Below are positions 1 to 9,154 of a stretch of 64,000 nt of DNA, piece after piece. Position 1 is the stretch's first letter. The number at the start of each line of letters is the position of its first letter. The position numbers and the translations under genes are program-made. This DNA comes from Fibrella arboris (GTDB lineage: Bacteria > Bacteroidota > Bacteroidia > Cytophagales > Spirosomataceae): positions 73,302 through 137,301 of the forward strand of contig NZ_JBGGWE010000017.1 of NCBI RefSeq assembly GCF_041321095.1, read 5' to 3'. Under the pieces are notes generated by a model, which was not told the DNA's origin, searched no databases, and saw nothing but the letters and a program-made list of their open reading frames with translations.

Positions 1-329
1 TACCGTGTGAATGGTCTGAAATATAGACATATTCACTAAACAAACAACCATCACCTATCTCAACTTTATCAATTGCTGTAAGGCAAAAGAAGTTACCTAT
101 AGTGACATTATCACCAATGTTGATAGATGGCTTGAATCGCTGATCTCTAAAAGTATCAAATGCAGCTAACCATGCATGCTTACCAATAGTTGAGTTTTGA
201 CCTATTTTGATATATCGTCCTCCTGTGAGGCCAATAAAAGGCACTGACACATAACTGCTTACAGGTATATCAATCTGTAAAAATACCTTGCTTAACCTGT
301 TGATAATGAGCTTTACGAGATTGATCATG
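1..329 (-). CDS. Left-handed beta-helix (hexapeptide) acetyltransferase, partial
   Basis: The reverse complement from an ATG at 329 reads open to the window edge for 109 codons. The product begins MINLVKLIINRL and then shows isoleucine-rich hexapeptide-like turns (YIKIGQNSTIGKHAWL, INIGDNVTIGNFFCL, VEIGDGCLFSEYVYI) ending at SDHSHG, a motif typical of WbbJ/NeuD/LpxA-fold O-acetyltransferases. The C-terminus lies outside the window. It follows the flippase gene by about 35 bases on the same strand, so the two are probably co-transcribed in a surface polysaccharide cluster. The likely role is O-acetylation of a sugar in the exported glycan; the substrate cannot be read from sequence. Confidence 0.8.
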
Positions 330-364
330 CATTAGATATATGTTTCGACCTTATTAGGCTATCA

Positions 365-1681
365 TTATCTGTGTGCCCATAAAGAGTGATTAGGAAATCG
401 TGTCGCAAGCACCCAATGTAATGACAAAGTTACAGCTATCTGTGTAAAAATAGCTGAATACGCAGCTCCTATTGCGCCATATATTGATGATAGTACGGTA
501 CAAGCAATTGCATTTAGAAGGACTGATACATTGAATATTAGGGCATTTACTTTCTGTTTTTCGTAAACAAGTAGAAGTTGATAAGCCGATACATTTAGGC
601 AAACTATGAATGGGAAAATGCTAAGGATACGTAATAATGTTACAGTATCAGACTGATAATGCCCAGTTACGACATAAATGATCTCATTTGCAAAGAAAGC
701 TACTAGTAGACATCCTAATGCGATTACGGCTGTAAAGAGAACGTAATACTTGCGCATAAACTCTAAGACAAGCTTATGAGAATCAACAGCTAATCGACAT
801 ATTACAGGATATGTTACTTGAGAAAATATACTAATTAATTGCCATAAAGCAAAAATTATTTTCTCTACGATTCCGTAAGAGCCTATAATAGCGTTGCTTA
901 CAAAGAGACCGAGAATAAAGACCGTAGAATTACTGAAAGCGACTGAGGATAGGCTAGATGAGAAGTGATAAAATCCATCTTTTAACTCTTTTATAATGAT
1001 GCTGGTGGGCTGCCAATTCAAAGTTAATTTATACCTTCTACACGCATAAAAAACTCCAATTAGACCTGAAAGTAAGTTAGCTACACCGAATAGTCCGACT
1101 GTATACTGATAATCTTCAGGCTTTTTAATCAGAATAAATATAAGTAACGTAGACACTACTTTTGCTAATAAATTGATCCAAGTAATATGACGCATATCTT
1201 CCAAGCCTTGATATAACCAAGTTGGTAGTACGCATGTGCCAGCTAAATATAGGGTTCCCAAGCCGTATAGCCATAAATCTTCCTGCAATCTATCAATTGT
1301 CAATAAGCCAAGAATCAACAATAAGTTACATGCCAAAAATATATATATTTTTGTTTGATAAACGATAGAGACTATTTTTGATAATTTTATTCTATCATTT
1401 TGCACGAGTGCAACTGTTCGCGGTGCTGATATATTAAATCCATAGTCTGTAAGAGCAGATAAATAGACCATTAAACTAAAGGCATATGTTATTGCCCCAA
1501 AGTAGCTCTTACCTACTGTTCTAAATAGGTAAGGGTATGTTAATAGGGGTAAAGCAAAATTGGTAAACTGTACAAGACCAAGCGATAAGAAGTTAGTGAA
1601 TAGTTTTTTGTCCGACTGAAGGGCCATGAATAACCGTCGTCTTAGTTTTACACCATTAGTAATCAACCTATTATTTTTCAT
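365..1681 (-). CDS. Wzx-like oligosaccharide flippase (polysaccharide biosynthesis protein)
   Basis: A 438-residue, very hydrophobic protein with about 12 predicted membrane segments. The N-terminal part (NFLSLGLVQFTNFALPLLTY, then LFRTVGKSYFGAITYAFSL) is the usual start of Wzx/RfbX flippases of the MATE/MOP superfamily, which move undecaprenyl-linked repeat units across the inner membrane. Length is normal for the family. The start at 1681 is the first ATG; a second Met at residue 19 (MALQSDKK) is also possible. The gene is AT-rich compared with the later part of the window, as is common for Wzx genes. It precedes a partial acetyltransferase on the same strand and is divergent from the beta-helix gene at 1949. 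Confidence 0.87.
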   Translation of the reverse strand: MKNNRLITNGVKLRRRLFMALQSDKKLFTNFLSLGLVQFTNFALPLLTYPYLFRTVGKSYFGAITYAFSLMVYLSALTDYGFNISAPRTVALVQNDRIKLSKIVSIVYQTKIYIFLACNLLLILGLLTIDRLQEDLWLYGLGTLYLAGTCVLPTWLYQGLEDMRHITWINLLAKVVSTLLIFILIKKPEDYQYTVGLFGVANLLSGLIGVFYACRRYKLTLNWQPTSIIIKELKDGFYHFSSSLSSVAFSNSTVFILGLFVSNAIIGSYGIVEKIIFALWQLISIFSQVTYPVICRLAVDSHKLVLEFMRKYYVLFTAVIALGCLLVAFFANEIIYVVTGHYQSDTVTLLRILSIFPFIVCLNVSAYQLLLVYEKQKVNALIFNVSVLLNAIACTVLSSIYGAIGAAYSAIFTQIAVTLSLHWVLATRFPNHSLWAHR

Positions 1682-1823
1682 CTACTAATATAACGTTATC
1701 ATCTGTTGTAGACAGATTTGCGCTCTAGGTATATATTAAAACAGCCTGTAAAAATAGCTGTTATAATGTATCTCACTTGCTTTATTAAAAATAAGATCAC
1801 TAATTGAACTGTTAATTAATGAT

Positions 1824-1853
1824 CAAATACTCATATTAAAATATGAGTATTTG
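1824..1853. repeat. Inverted repeat in a divergent intergenic region
   Basis: Two perfect 13-base arms (CAAATACTCATAT at 1824-1836 and its complement at 1841-1853) flank a 4-base loop. It lies between the divergent starts of the flippase (1681) and the beta-helix gene (1949). It could be an operator or a stem-loop in a 5' leader; there is no sequence evidence for a bound regulator. The rest of 1682-1948 is AT-rich and I see no gene in it. Confidence 0.5.
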
Positions 1854-1948
1854 TACTAATAATTGAGCGTGGGACGTTCTTTATCTCTATATTTTCACGC
1901 GGACTTAAAAGCAAAGCCTACACATATTACTGATATTAAGCAAAGTTT

Positions 1949-4900
1949 ATGAAATACTACATCTATTTGCTGCTATTAATAGTCTGCTCTTCAACAGAGT
2001 TGAAAGCTCAACAGACATATTACGTCTCTAATTCGGGCGATGATATGAATAATGGAACTAGTGCAAATACACCTCTGAGGAGTATAAGTAAGGTTAATAC
2101 ATTGGTCTTACAACCAGGAAGCCGAGTTCTCTTTCGCCGGGGTGATACATTTCGTGGCATGTTGCTTATTAGCCAATCAGGTACAGCCATCAACCCAATT
2201 GTTATTGACTCATATGGTACGGGCAATAAACCAATCATTGCGGGTTCCGAAGTTGTGTCAGGTTGGGTAAATGTTGGAAATGGCCGATGGCAAGCTACTT
2301 GTAATAATTGTAGTTCAGGAATTACTGGGCTATATGCTAATGCTGTATCGTTGCCTTTAGGTCGTTACCCTAATCCAAATGAGCCCAATCGGGGCTACTT
2401 AACTGTACAATCTCATGTTGGAAAGACTACACTGGTAAGTCAACAACCTCTTCCATCAAACTTTATAGGTGGAGAGGTAGCGGTTCGGTCTAATTATTTT
2501 ATAATAGATAGGGCGTTAATAACCCAGCAAAACAGTAACACTATTACGTTAAGTAATTCGTCTGCCTATGACTTATCGGATGGTTTTGGATACTTCATCC
2601 AAAACCATCCGAATACGTTAGACCGTCAAGGTGAATGGCACTATGACACAGCTAATAAAAAAATTACATTATATTCTAGTCAGTCCGACCCAAATAACGC
2701 ATCAATAACAGCCACTGTATATAGTCAAGGAGTTACAGCTCGGGGCAGGTCAGGTATTAGTGTTAACAACTTGCAGATCGCTGAGACTTTAAATATCGGA
2801 ATGTATTTTGAGAATTGTTCAGACATTACGGTGCGAGGTTGCGAAATTATAAATTCTGGGGAAAATGCCGTTTATTTCAGCGGATCAGGTAATGCCGTCT
2901 TATTTGATAGTAATAAAGTTATTAAAACCAATAACAATGGTTTCCAGATAGATACGTATAATAACTTCACTTTTAGGAATAATGTAATTCTACGAACGGC
3001 TTTAGAACCTGGAAGGGGCAAGTCTGGCGATGCACAGTATAACGCTTTTTCTGCGTATAGCCGAACTAATACTCTGATAGAAAAAAACGTAATTGATAGT
3101 ACTGGTTATTCGGCTCTTAACTTCCCCAAGGACAATACTATTGTACAGCAAAACGTAGTCTCTAATTTTTGTATGACGAAAAACGACGGGGGGGGGCTGT
3201 ATATAACTAATAATGACCAAGAGACAATGGGCAATGTGCAATTGTTAGAGAATATTGTATTTAATGGATTAGGCGTTCCTGAGGGAACGCCAGATGGCTT
3301 TCTTGGCGCTAATGGTATTTATCTTGATAACTGCATACAAAATATAATTGTCAAGAATAACACAACATTCAATTGCTCTGGAGCTGGTATATACCTTCAT
3401 GACGCTAGCAATATTCTTACTGAAAGCAACACAAGTTTTGATAACACTGATACTCAGTATACAATTGATTATACAACTTCCTGTCCATCCACAAACAACG
3501 TGACGCGTAATAATGTGTTCGTTGCCAAGTTACCTACTCAATACGCAGCTATTTACAACTCTTATACTGCAAATTTATCCACGTTCGGTTCATTTACTAG
3601 TAACAGTTATGCTCGGCCGTTAGATGATGTGCAAACCTTGCGCTTGTCATATGCTCCACCTAATGGAAACTTGTTTGATCCACAGTCGTTAAACGAATGG
3701 CAAACGAGATACGGTAAAGACCTTAATTCAACAAAGTCGCCGTTAACTTATAAAGGTTATATATTTAATTCATTCACTGGACCTGAACGTGTGGTCGGTG
3801 GTGATTTTACGCTTAACTCTGGCTATGGTTTTGGCGGTCCTTTCATTTTTAGCGATTTTGGTAACGGGCAGGGGACTTGGGATAATAATAATCGTGTCAA
3901 CAACGGTGGTAGCTTAAACTTAAACTTTACATCTGTTACGAATAATCCTGGTGCATCGCTTTATGCGGCTCAAGTAATCAATGCCGTGTCTAAAGACAAA
4001 GATTATATTGTACGGTTTGATGCAATAAGTACAGTTCCCAATCGATTGGTACAAGTGTATATCCAATCCCAGTTCGCTCCATTCCTACCACTAGTTGACA
4101 CTCGCCCTGCTGTTGTTGTAGGCACAACGGCTCAATCATATGAGGTGGCGATCAGACCAATTAGAGATTTAGATAATGCGTTAGTCGTATTACGCGTCTT
4201 CGAAAATGCCCAGCCTTTGTTTGTCGATAACTTTAGTTTTAGGGAAGCTTCTATCAGTCGTATTGATCCTGATAAACTTTCATTCATCATTTATAATCCT
4301 ACTGCTACAGATTCTATAGTGACACTAAACGGAAACTACCGCGACGTGAATAACCAACTCTATTCAGATCAGGTAACCATTCCAGCTTATCGCTCGCTTG
4401 TTCTATTTCGTGAGACAGCAGAAACTACTGGCTCAGCCGACCTGAGTATTAAACTTGATGTAGACAAAGAAGTAGTAAATACTAATGAAGTTACTACGTT
4501 TAGAGTTCGAGTACGGAATAATGGGATGTCAGGTATCACATCTGCCCCTGTTAACGCTCGTTGGGAAATACGATTACCTCCGAATTTACAAGTTACAAAT
4601 AGTACAGGTTTACAAATAGTGAATGGAGTAATCAGTGGCACGGTAACTAATTTAGTAAGTCTATCTGAATCCGTAATGACGTTTCAGGCTCGTCCAACTG
4701 TGCCAGGTATTTACAAAATGGACGTCAACATAAGGTCATCCACATATATTGATCCCGATAGCACACCAAATTCTGGGACGGGTAATGGAGAGGATGACGA
4801 GAGCCAAGCTGTATTTAGAACTAGGGAAAGTAGTAATGCCATATTTGTTTCTGCTAATCCTAATCAGAGAAGTTTGCCAGCAGTTGAGACGAATGAACCT

Positions 4901-5299
4901 GTAGCTGATCAAACAAAGGCAGATCTTAACCTACGCGTAAAACTAAGTAGCAATACTTTGTCTATTAACCAGTTAGTCAGTTGCACGGTGGTAATTACAA
5001 ATCAAGGTGGAGCTTATGCAAATGGTATTCAAATTCAGAATGTTCTTCCTGCTGGTTTAGTCTTTGTTAGCGGTACTGGCTGGACGCAGAATGGCAGTTT
5101 ACTAAGTGCTTCACTGGACAGGCTACCTGTTGGCGAAAGTTTCGTATTTGTTTTCACAGCGCGTGCTGTTGCAGTTGGTCAGTGGACTAATCAAGCGCAG
5201 ATTCTTGTATCAGGAAATCCTGATCCTGACTCTACACCGAATAACGGATATGGAAGAGGTGAAGATGACCAAGCTCAAGCAAGCTTTCGCGTCTATTGA
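1949..5299 (+). CDS. Secreted right-handed beta-helix protein with C-terminal DUF11-type repeats
   Basis: A 1116-residue protein with a clear signal peptide (MKYYIYLLLLIVCSSTELKA). Residues about 22-95 (YYVSNSGDDMNNGTS, then RRGDTFRG) match the N-terminal segment of DUF1565/pectate-lyase-like proteins. Residues about 250-500 are Asn/Ile-rich with repeating NN.I.NN.I patterns of a parallel beta-helix. A carbohydrate-binding-like beta domain follows (about 610-760). The C-terminus has two DUF11/CARDB-like Ig-fold repeats (DLSIKLDVDKEVVNTNE and DLNLRVKLSSNTLSINQ), each ending in a DPDSTPN..G.GEDDxxQAxFR motif. No type IX sorting domain is evident. It probably binds or cleaves an extracellular polysaccharide; no catalytic residues could be assigned. 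AT-rich like its neighbours. Confidence 0.8.
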   Translation: MKYYIYLLLLIVCSSTELKAQQTYYVSNSGDDMNNGTSANTPLRSISKVNTLVLQPGSRVLFRRGDTFRGMLLISQSGTAINPIVIDSYGTGNKPIIAGSEVVSGWVNVGNGRWQATCNNCSSGITGLYANAVSLPLGRYPNPNEPNRGYLTVQSHVGKTTLVSQQPLPSNFIGGEVAVRSNYFIIDRALITQQNSNTITLSNSSAYDLSDGFGYFIQNHPNTLDRQGEWHYDTANKKITLYSSQSDPNNASITATVYSQGVTARGRSGISVNNLQIAETLNIGMYFENCSDITVRGCEIINSGENAVYFSGSGNAVLFDSNKVIKTNNNGFQIDTYNNFTFRNNVILRTALEPGRGKSGDAQYNAFSAYSRTNTLIEKNVIDSTGYSALNFPKDNTIVQQNVVSNFCMTKNDGGGLYITNNDQETMGNVQLLENIVFNGLGVPEGTPDGFLGANGIYLDNCIQNIIVKNNTTFNCSGAGIYLHDASNILTESNTSFDNTDTQYTIDYTTSCPSTNNVTRNNVFVAKLPTQYAAIYNSYTANLSTFGSFTSNSYARPLDDVQTLRLSYAPPNGNLFDPQSLNEWQTRYGKDLNSTKSPLTYKGYIFNSFTGPERVVGGDFTLNSGYGFGGPFIFSDFGNGQGTWDNNNRVNNGGSLNLNFTSVTNNPGASLYAAQVINAVSKDKDYIVRFDAISTVPNRLVQVYIQSQFAPFLPLVDTRPAVVVGTTAQSYEVAIRPIRDLDNALVVLRVFENAQPLFVDNFSFREASISRIDPDKLSFIIYNPTATDSIVTLNGNYRDVNNQLYSDQVTIPAYRSLVLFRETAETTGSADLSIKLDVDKEVVNTNEVTTFRVRVRNNGMSGITSAPVNARWEIRLPPNLQVTNSTGLQIVNGVISGTVTNLVSLSESVMTFQARPTVPGIYKMDVNIRSSTYIDPDSTPNSGTGNGEDDESQAVFRTRESSNAIFVSANPNQRSLPAVETNEPVADQTKADLNLRVKLSSNTLSINQLVSCTVVITNQGGAYANGIQIQNVLPAGLVFVSGTGWTQNGSLLSASLDRLPVGESFVFVFTARAVAVGQWTNQAQILVSGNPDPDSTPNNGYGRGEDDQAQASFRVY

Positions 5300-5861
5300 T
5301 CAACGAGTTGCAATCCGCAATGAGATAGATTTTGGCCTTCTTTTTTCTTCGCAGTCACCTTCGCTTTTAAAATACGTGGTTCACTTGGTATAAGTGAGTA
5401 GAGCGAAATACACAATATGCTAGATAGAATAATAGTTAATCAGGGCGGTAGCTAACAGTCGGGTCAGATTAGTTTGTAAGCTTGGAAAAATAAGATAATC
5501 GACTGATTCAAGTTTGGCAATATGAATCCCGATAATAGCTATTCCAGGGTGTAATAAAGCTAGTAAAGACGATGAGATGGCTTCTTTGTAATTGGTACAA
5601 TATAGAATTCTTTGATCTTAGAATCAGTGAATATGCGTAACTGGTTCTAAGATCAAAGAAATTATCCCATAAAGGTTTTACCCTTTAATACATTGTAACT
5701 AGTGTATATAATACCCTTTACCCTTAATTGTATTGATTGTACTCAATGAACCAAATAATTTAATTAGCAGGAATAAGCCGTCAACTAATTTGTGACGGAG
5801 CGTTAACCATAAAAAAGCCCCTATTGTAAGGGGCTTTTGTGTCTATAGTAGTCTATGAAAG
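5300..5861. other. Gene-free AT-rich stretch with an inverted repeat and a terminator
   Basis: No convincing reading frame on either strand. It contains a 20-base inverted repeat (arms 5608-5627 and 5641-5660, one G:T-type mismatch, 13-base loop) and a terminator at 5811-5838. The remainder, including pyrimidine-rich direct repeats of TACCCTTTA around 5680-5725, has no recognisable feature. Confidence 0.6.
5811..5838 (-). terminator. Intrinsic terminator (convergent)
   Basis: AAAAAAGCCCCTATTGTAAG continues into GGGCTTTT: a GC stem (AAGCCCC/GGGGCTT) with an A-run on the left that becomes a U-run for leftward transcription. It sits 23 bases beyond the stop of the repeat-protein gene at 5862. 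Confidence 0.8.
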
Positions 5862-7739
5862 TTATTTCCTTCTATTTAGTTGCTTCCGTAGATTACCGTT
5901 GTCTTTCTTCAATGCATTAACTTCTTTATTGAGGTTAATCATATAAAGCGTAAGCTCCTCTATTTTTTCTAAAAGTTTAGCGTTCGTCTTAGCAACATCC
6001 ATTCCATCTTTTACCACCTCTTCGGCAGAAGATATACCCGGTAAGTGATGGTGCTGTTTAATAAAAGCTTCCACATTAGATAAAGAATTGAGCTGATAGG
6101 TTGGGTCAAATACATAGTCAGACCACTCAGATGTATTCTTAATAGCCACTTTTACTTTCTCAGTGAGAATACCTTCTTCAACAAAAAGCTTATAACCTGC
6201 AGGAGTTTTTGAGACACTTGTGCCAATGATTACACCTGTACCTGCGTTGTTCTGAAGATAATCTCCCTGAACACTCCAATAGTTATCGACCGCCTGACGC
6301 AAGCCTGAAGCCGTGTAGTTTGCTAGTATAACGTCACCATTTGCATTGACGGTCAAAAACTTATTCGCATTTGCTGTAGGTGTAAAAGTTGACTTTAAGT
6401 TAGTTAGCCGTATTCCGCTATTCCCGTCCGTACCTTGGGTTATTTCTAGTTTTGCTTGTGGGCTACTTGTCCCAATACCGACATTGACTCCATTGCCTAG
6501 AATCAAACTATTACTAGCAGAGACTTGAGCGCCGTATCCGATAGCTGTTGCATTCTGTAAGGTTGGATTTGCTGCCGATACGCCTGCTCCTGTGCCCAAG
6601 AATGTATTACGCTGGCCACCCACGTTTTCCAAGCCAGCGTCTCGCCCAAGCATAACGTTATCTGAGGCAGTAGTCTTAAAACCACTGTTCAGACCAACAA
6701 AGGTATTGTTGACTCCACTGCTATTCGAATACCCTGAACCGTTGCCAACAAATGTATTGTAGGCCCCCGTACTGTTTGTGTAGCCAGTAGAGGCACCCAA
6801 AAACAAATTATAGCCACCTGAACTATTCAGGTACCCAGCCCGCTGACCTAAGAATACGTTATTTTCTCCACTAGTATTTGAATAACCACTATTAAGACCA
6901 AGGAATGTGTTAAAGCGTCCAGATGTATTCGTATAGCCTGAACCTGAACCAAAAAAGATATTCTCACGTCCACTTACGTTTGCTTGACCGGCATTACCAC
7001 CTAAAAACAAATTAAAGCTTCCGTCGACATTGGAACGACCTGCATTGACACCAATAAATACGTTATCTCCACCTATCGTATTAGCTAAACCGCTTTGATA
7101 ACCTATGAATGTGTTACCAAATGCATTATTGGCCACACCGGAACGAGCTCCAATGAATGTTCCTTGTAAGGCTGTTGTGTTGGAGGATCCTGTTAACGAT
7201 CCAATGAAGACGTTGCTTCCGCCAGTCGAATTGGCGCCACCTGCATTGTCTCCAATAAACGTGTTGTCTGATCCACTACTATTTGCATAACCTGAACCTG
7301 AACCTAAGAAAACATTACTATTTCCCGAGCTGTTAAAGTAGCCAGCTCTATATCCACCAAAGAGGTTATTGAAGCCAGTGGTGTTCGTATAACCTGATCC
7401 GTTGCCGAAAAACGAATTGTTATTGCCAGTTGTGTTAGATGAACCTGCCTCATATCCCATGAAGCTGTTATAGCTACCCGATGTGTTCACCTTTCCAGCT
7501 CCACCACCTACGAAGGCGTTTTGCGTCCCACCCATATTTAATGAGCCAGCACTACGTCCTAGTATCAGGTTGCCGGCGCCACTCATATTGTTGTTGCCTG
7601 CACCTACACCCAATAATGTATTGTCGGACCCAGGAGTTGACGATGATGGTGTCGTTAATACGATATTAGTCTGATTACTTTGGGCAATCGCCAAATTGGA
7701 GATTGCTATGCAACTCGCGAAGAATAAAATATTTCTCAT
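5862..7739 (-). CDS. Surface protein with 21 tandem 17-residue repeats and a tail-fibre/S74-like C-terminus
   Basis: A 625-residue protein with signal peptide (MRNILFFASCIAISNLAIA). From about residue 42 to 395 there are 21 consecutive units of about 17 residues with consensus N-x-F-x-G-x-x-[AS]-G-x-x-N-[TS]-[TS]-G-x-x, for example NTFLGLNSGYSNTSGEN. This is the YadA-head-like pattern of left-handed beta-roll trimeric adhesins. A GIGTSSPQAKLEI motif follows, then a domain (SDYVFDPTYQLNSLSNVEAF, then HHHLPGI) seen at the C-terminus of many Bacteroidota fibre-like proteins, and a terminal coiled coil (about 575-625). By family it is probably a trimeric surface fibre; the exact function is unknown. 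AT-rich; it lies between the export genes and the flippase and may be co-inherited with the capsule locus. Confidence 0.75.
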   Translation of the reverse strand: MRNILFFASCIAISNLAIAQSNQTNIVLTTPSSSTPGSDNTLLGVGAGNNNMSGAGNLILGRSAGSLNMGGTQNAFVGGGAGKVNTSGSYNSFMGYEAGSSNTTGNNNSFFGNGSGYTNTTGFNNLFGGYRAGYFNSSGNSNVFLGSGSGYANSSGSDNTFIGDNAGGANSTGGSNVFIGSLTGSSNTTALQGTFIGARSGVANNAFGNTFIGYQSGLANTIGGDNVFIGVNAGRSNVDGSFNLFLGGNAGQANVSGRENIFFGSGSGYTNTSGRFNTFLGLNSGYSNTSGENNVFLGQRAGYLNSSGGYNLFLGASTGYTNSTGAYNTFVGNGSGYSNSSGVNNTFVGLNSGFKTTASDNVMLGRDAGLENVGGQRNTFLGTGAGVSAANPTLQNATAIGYGAQVSASNSLILGNGVNVGIGTSSPQAKLEITQGTDGNSGIRLTNLKSTFTPTANANKFLTVNANGDVILANYTASGLRQAVDNYWSVQGDYLQNNAGTGVIIGTSVSKTPAGYKLFVEEGILTEKVKVAIKNTSEWSDYVFDPTYQLNSLSNVEAFIKQHHHLPGISSAEEVVKDGMDVAKTNAKLLEKIEELTLYMINLNKEVNALKKDNGNLRKQLNRRK

Positions 7740-8046
7740 AGTTCAGAGCGTGAATGCAACTGATAATTGGCCTAGTGTATAGCTAAATAAGTAATAATAG
7801 TTCTGAAGTCAAAATGTTTTCCAAGAGTATAGATTACACCTTCAAAATAGGCCTTAACGACATACCGCTCTCTAGTGCCCCGTTTTAAGATGTGCTATTA
7901 ACTTCCAGGCCCGAGCGACTGATTTAGCACTTTTCGTATTCAGGTGCAAAAATGATGGTGGTCGTGCCAGCTTATGTCAGTTCTCACAATAGCGCTCTAC
8001 ACGCTTTTTACGTCACAAATAGGGTGCCAAATGCACTATCAAAGTT
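7740..8046. other. Intergenic stretch without recognisable features
   Basis: 307 bases between two leftward genes. All frames are short and interrupted. I see no clear hairpin terminator and no transposase remnant that I can name. It probably holds the promoter of the repeat-protein gene. Confidence 0.5.
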
Positions 8047-9147
8047 TTAGCTTCTACTACCAAGCATGGCATTACCTCTTAAAAATGAGCCTATCAGTTG
8101 CGAAGCTAACCCTGTGAATAAGCCTAGTGTTACCAAGCCTAGTATGATATAAAGACGCTTTGGTCCACTTTTCCTTAAAGGAACTTGAGCAGGCTCCAGA
8201 ATTTTGAAAACGGGAGTTTCTTCCTGCACTTTAATTTTAGCCATTTCGGCCTGTTTCGATAAGGTGTTATAAAGGTCTTGAGCTAATAAAAACTCTGCCT
8301 GTATACGTTGCTCCTCAATTTTAGCTGTATTGAGGAATACACTTCGATTCTTGTCGCGATACGCAGATAGCTCATACTCCGCTCGTTGGTAACGTTGTTT
8401 AGCAGCTACGACCTGCTGAGCAAGGAAGTCAACTTCACGCCGCGCCTTTTCTGTACGATAGGTGGTTACATAGTCTGTCAAATAATCCAGCGACAACCCT
8501 GCGACACTGGAAGAGACCAATGGGTCTGGCATGGTGGAACTGATAATTAAAACTCCTGACTTCTTATCGTACGAAGCCGACACATATTCTTTTAAATCTC
8601 TCGCCATGGCTTCTTGGGCTTTGGTTATTTGCAAAGCGCCATTAGTGTGAGCAGCCCTAGTCAGAAGTGAATCAGAATCGTCGTTTCTACCCAGTGGTAA
8701 CCAATTAAGTAAGCCTGGTTTTTGATGCTGTTGCCAAAAGCTCTCGAAGGATTGAGCCTGTTTTGCGCCTTTGGTATACACAGGTTTCCTAAAGAGTGAC
8801 AAGGCAAATGGGATGCTTTGTATAACGTTAGGATATAGTTCAGGCCGAATGGCATCTGAGCCTCCCGGCATATTATTTACATCAATACCGGCCAGACCAG
8901 CCAAAGAGCTGAGGTTACTAAGATTTGCACTCGTTTTGTTCTGTAACTCAGGTAGTACAGTAATTTGTGAAGTATACTGGTTTGGCAGAGAAAAAGCGTA
9001 TAAGGCTCCTATCATAGCACCTAGACAGGAGCCTATAAGCATGAATCTCCGACTTTTCTTCAAGAAAGTTACGATGTCACTCAACCTGATTTCGATAGTG
9101 CCGTCGTCTATTTGGCTGCTAGTCTGGTCTTTTTCAGTAATAGACAT
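8047..9147 (-). CDS. Wzz-family polysaccharide chain-length / co-polymerase protein
   Basis: A 366-residue inner-membrane protein of the PCP family. The first membrane segment is at about 35-53 (FMLIGSCLGAMIGALYAFSL), the second at about 333-352 (RLYIILGLVTLGLFTGLASQ). Between them lies a long periplasmic region with a coiled coil (about 235-300) and the GNVR-like PVFKILEPAQVPLRKSGPKR just before the second segment. There is no C-terminal tyrosine-kinase domain, unlike Wzc. Such proteins set the length of polysaccharide chains and contact the Wza channel. The start is 7 bases after the stop of the Wza-like gene, so the two form an operon. Confidence 0.88.
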   Translation of the reverse strand: MSITEKDQTSSQIDDGTIEIRLSDIVTFLKKSRRFMLIGSCLGAMIGALYAFSLPNQYTSQITVLPELQNKTSANLSNLSSLAGLAGIDVNNMPGGSDAIRPELYPNVIQSIPFALSLFRKPVYTKGAKQAQSFESFWQQHQKPGLLNWLPLGRNDDSDSLLTRAAHTNGALQITKAQEAMARDLKEYVSASYDKKSGVLIISSTMPDPLVSSSVAGLSLDYLTDYVTTYRTEKARREVDFLAQQVVAAKQRYQRAEYELSAYRDKNRSVFLNTAKIEEQRIQAEFLLAQDLYNTLSKQAEMAKIKVQEETPVFKILEPAQVPLRKSGPKRLYIILGLVTLGLFTGLASQLIGSFLRGNAMLGSRS

Positions 9148-9154
9148 AGTGTTA

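Noticed and set aside
5106..5393. A 95-codon frame overlapping the end of the beta-helix gene
   Set aside because: Most of it is inside a well-supported gene in another frame; the part after 5299 has low complexity and no homology that I recognise.
6500..7620. Regular repeats of about 51 bases that could be a CRISPR array
   Set aside because: The period is 17 codons inside one long open frame, units differ in sequence, and there are no constant repeats with unique spacers. It is a protein repeat.
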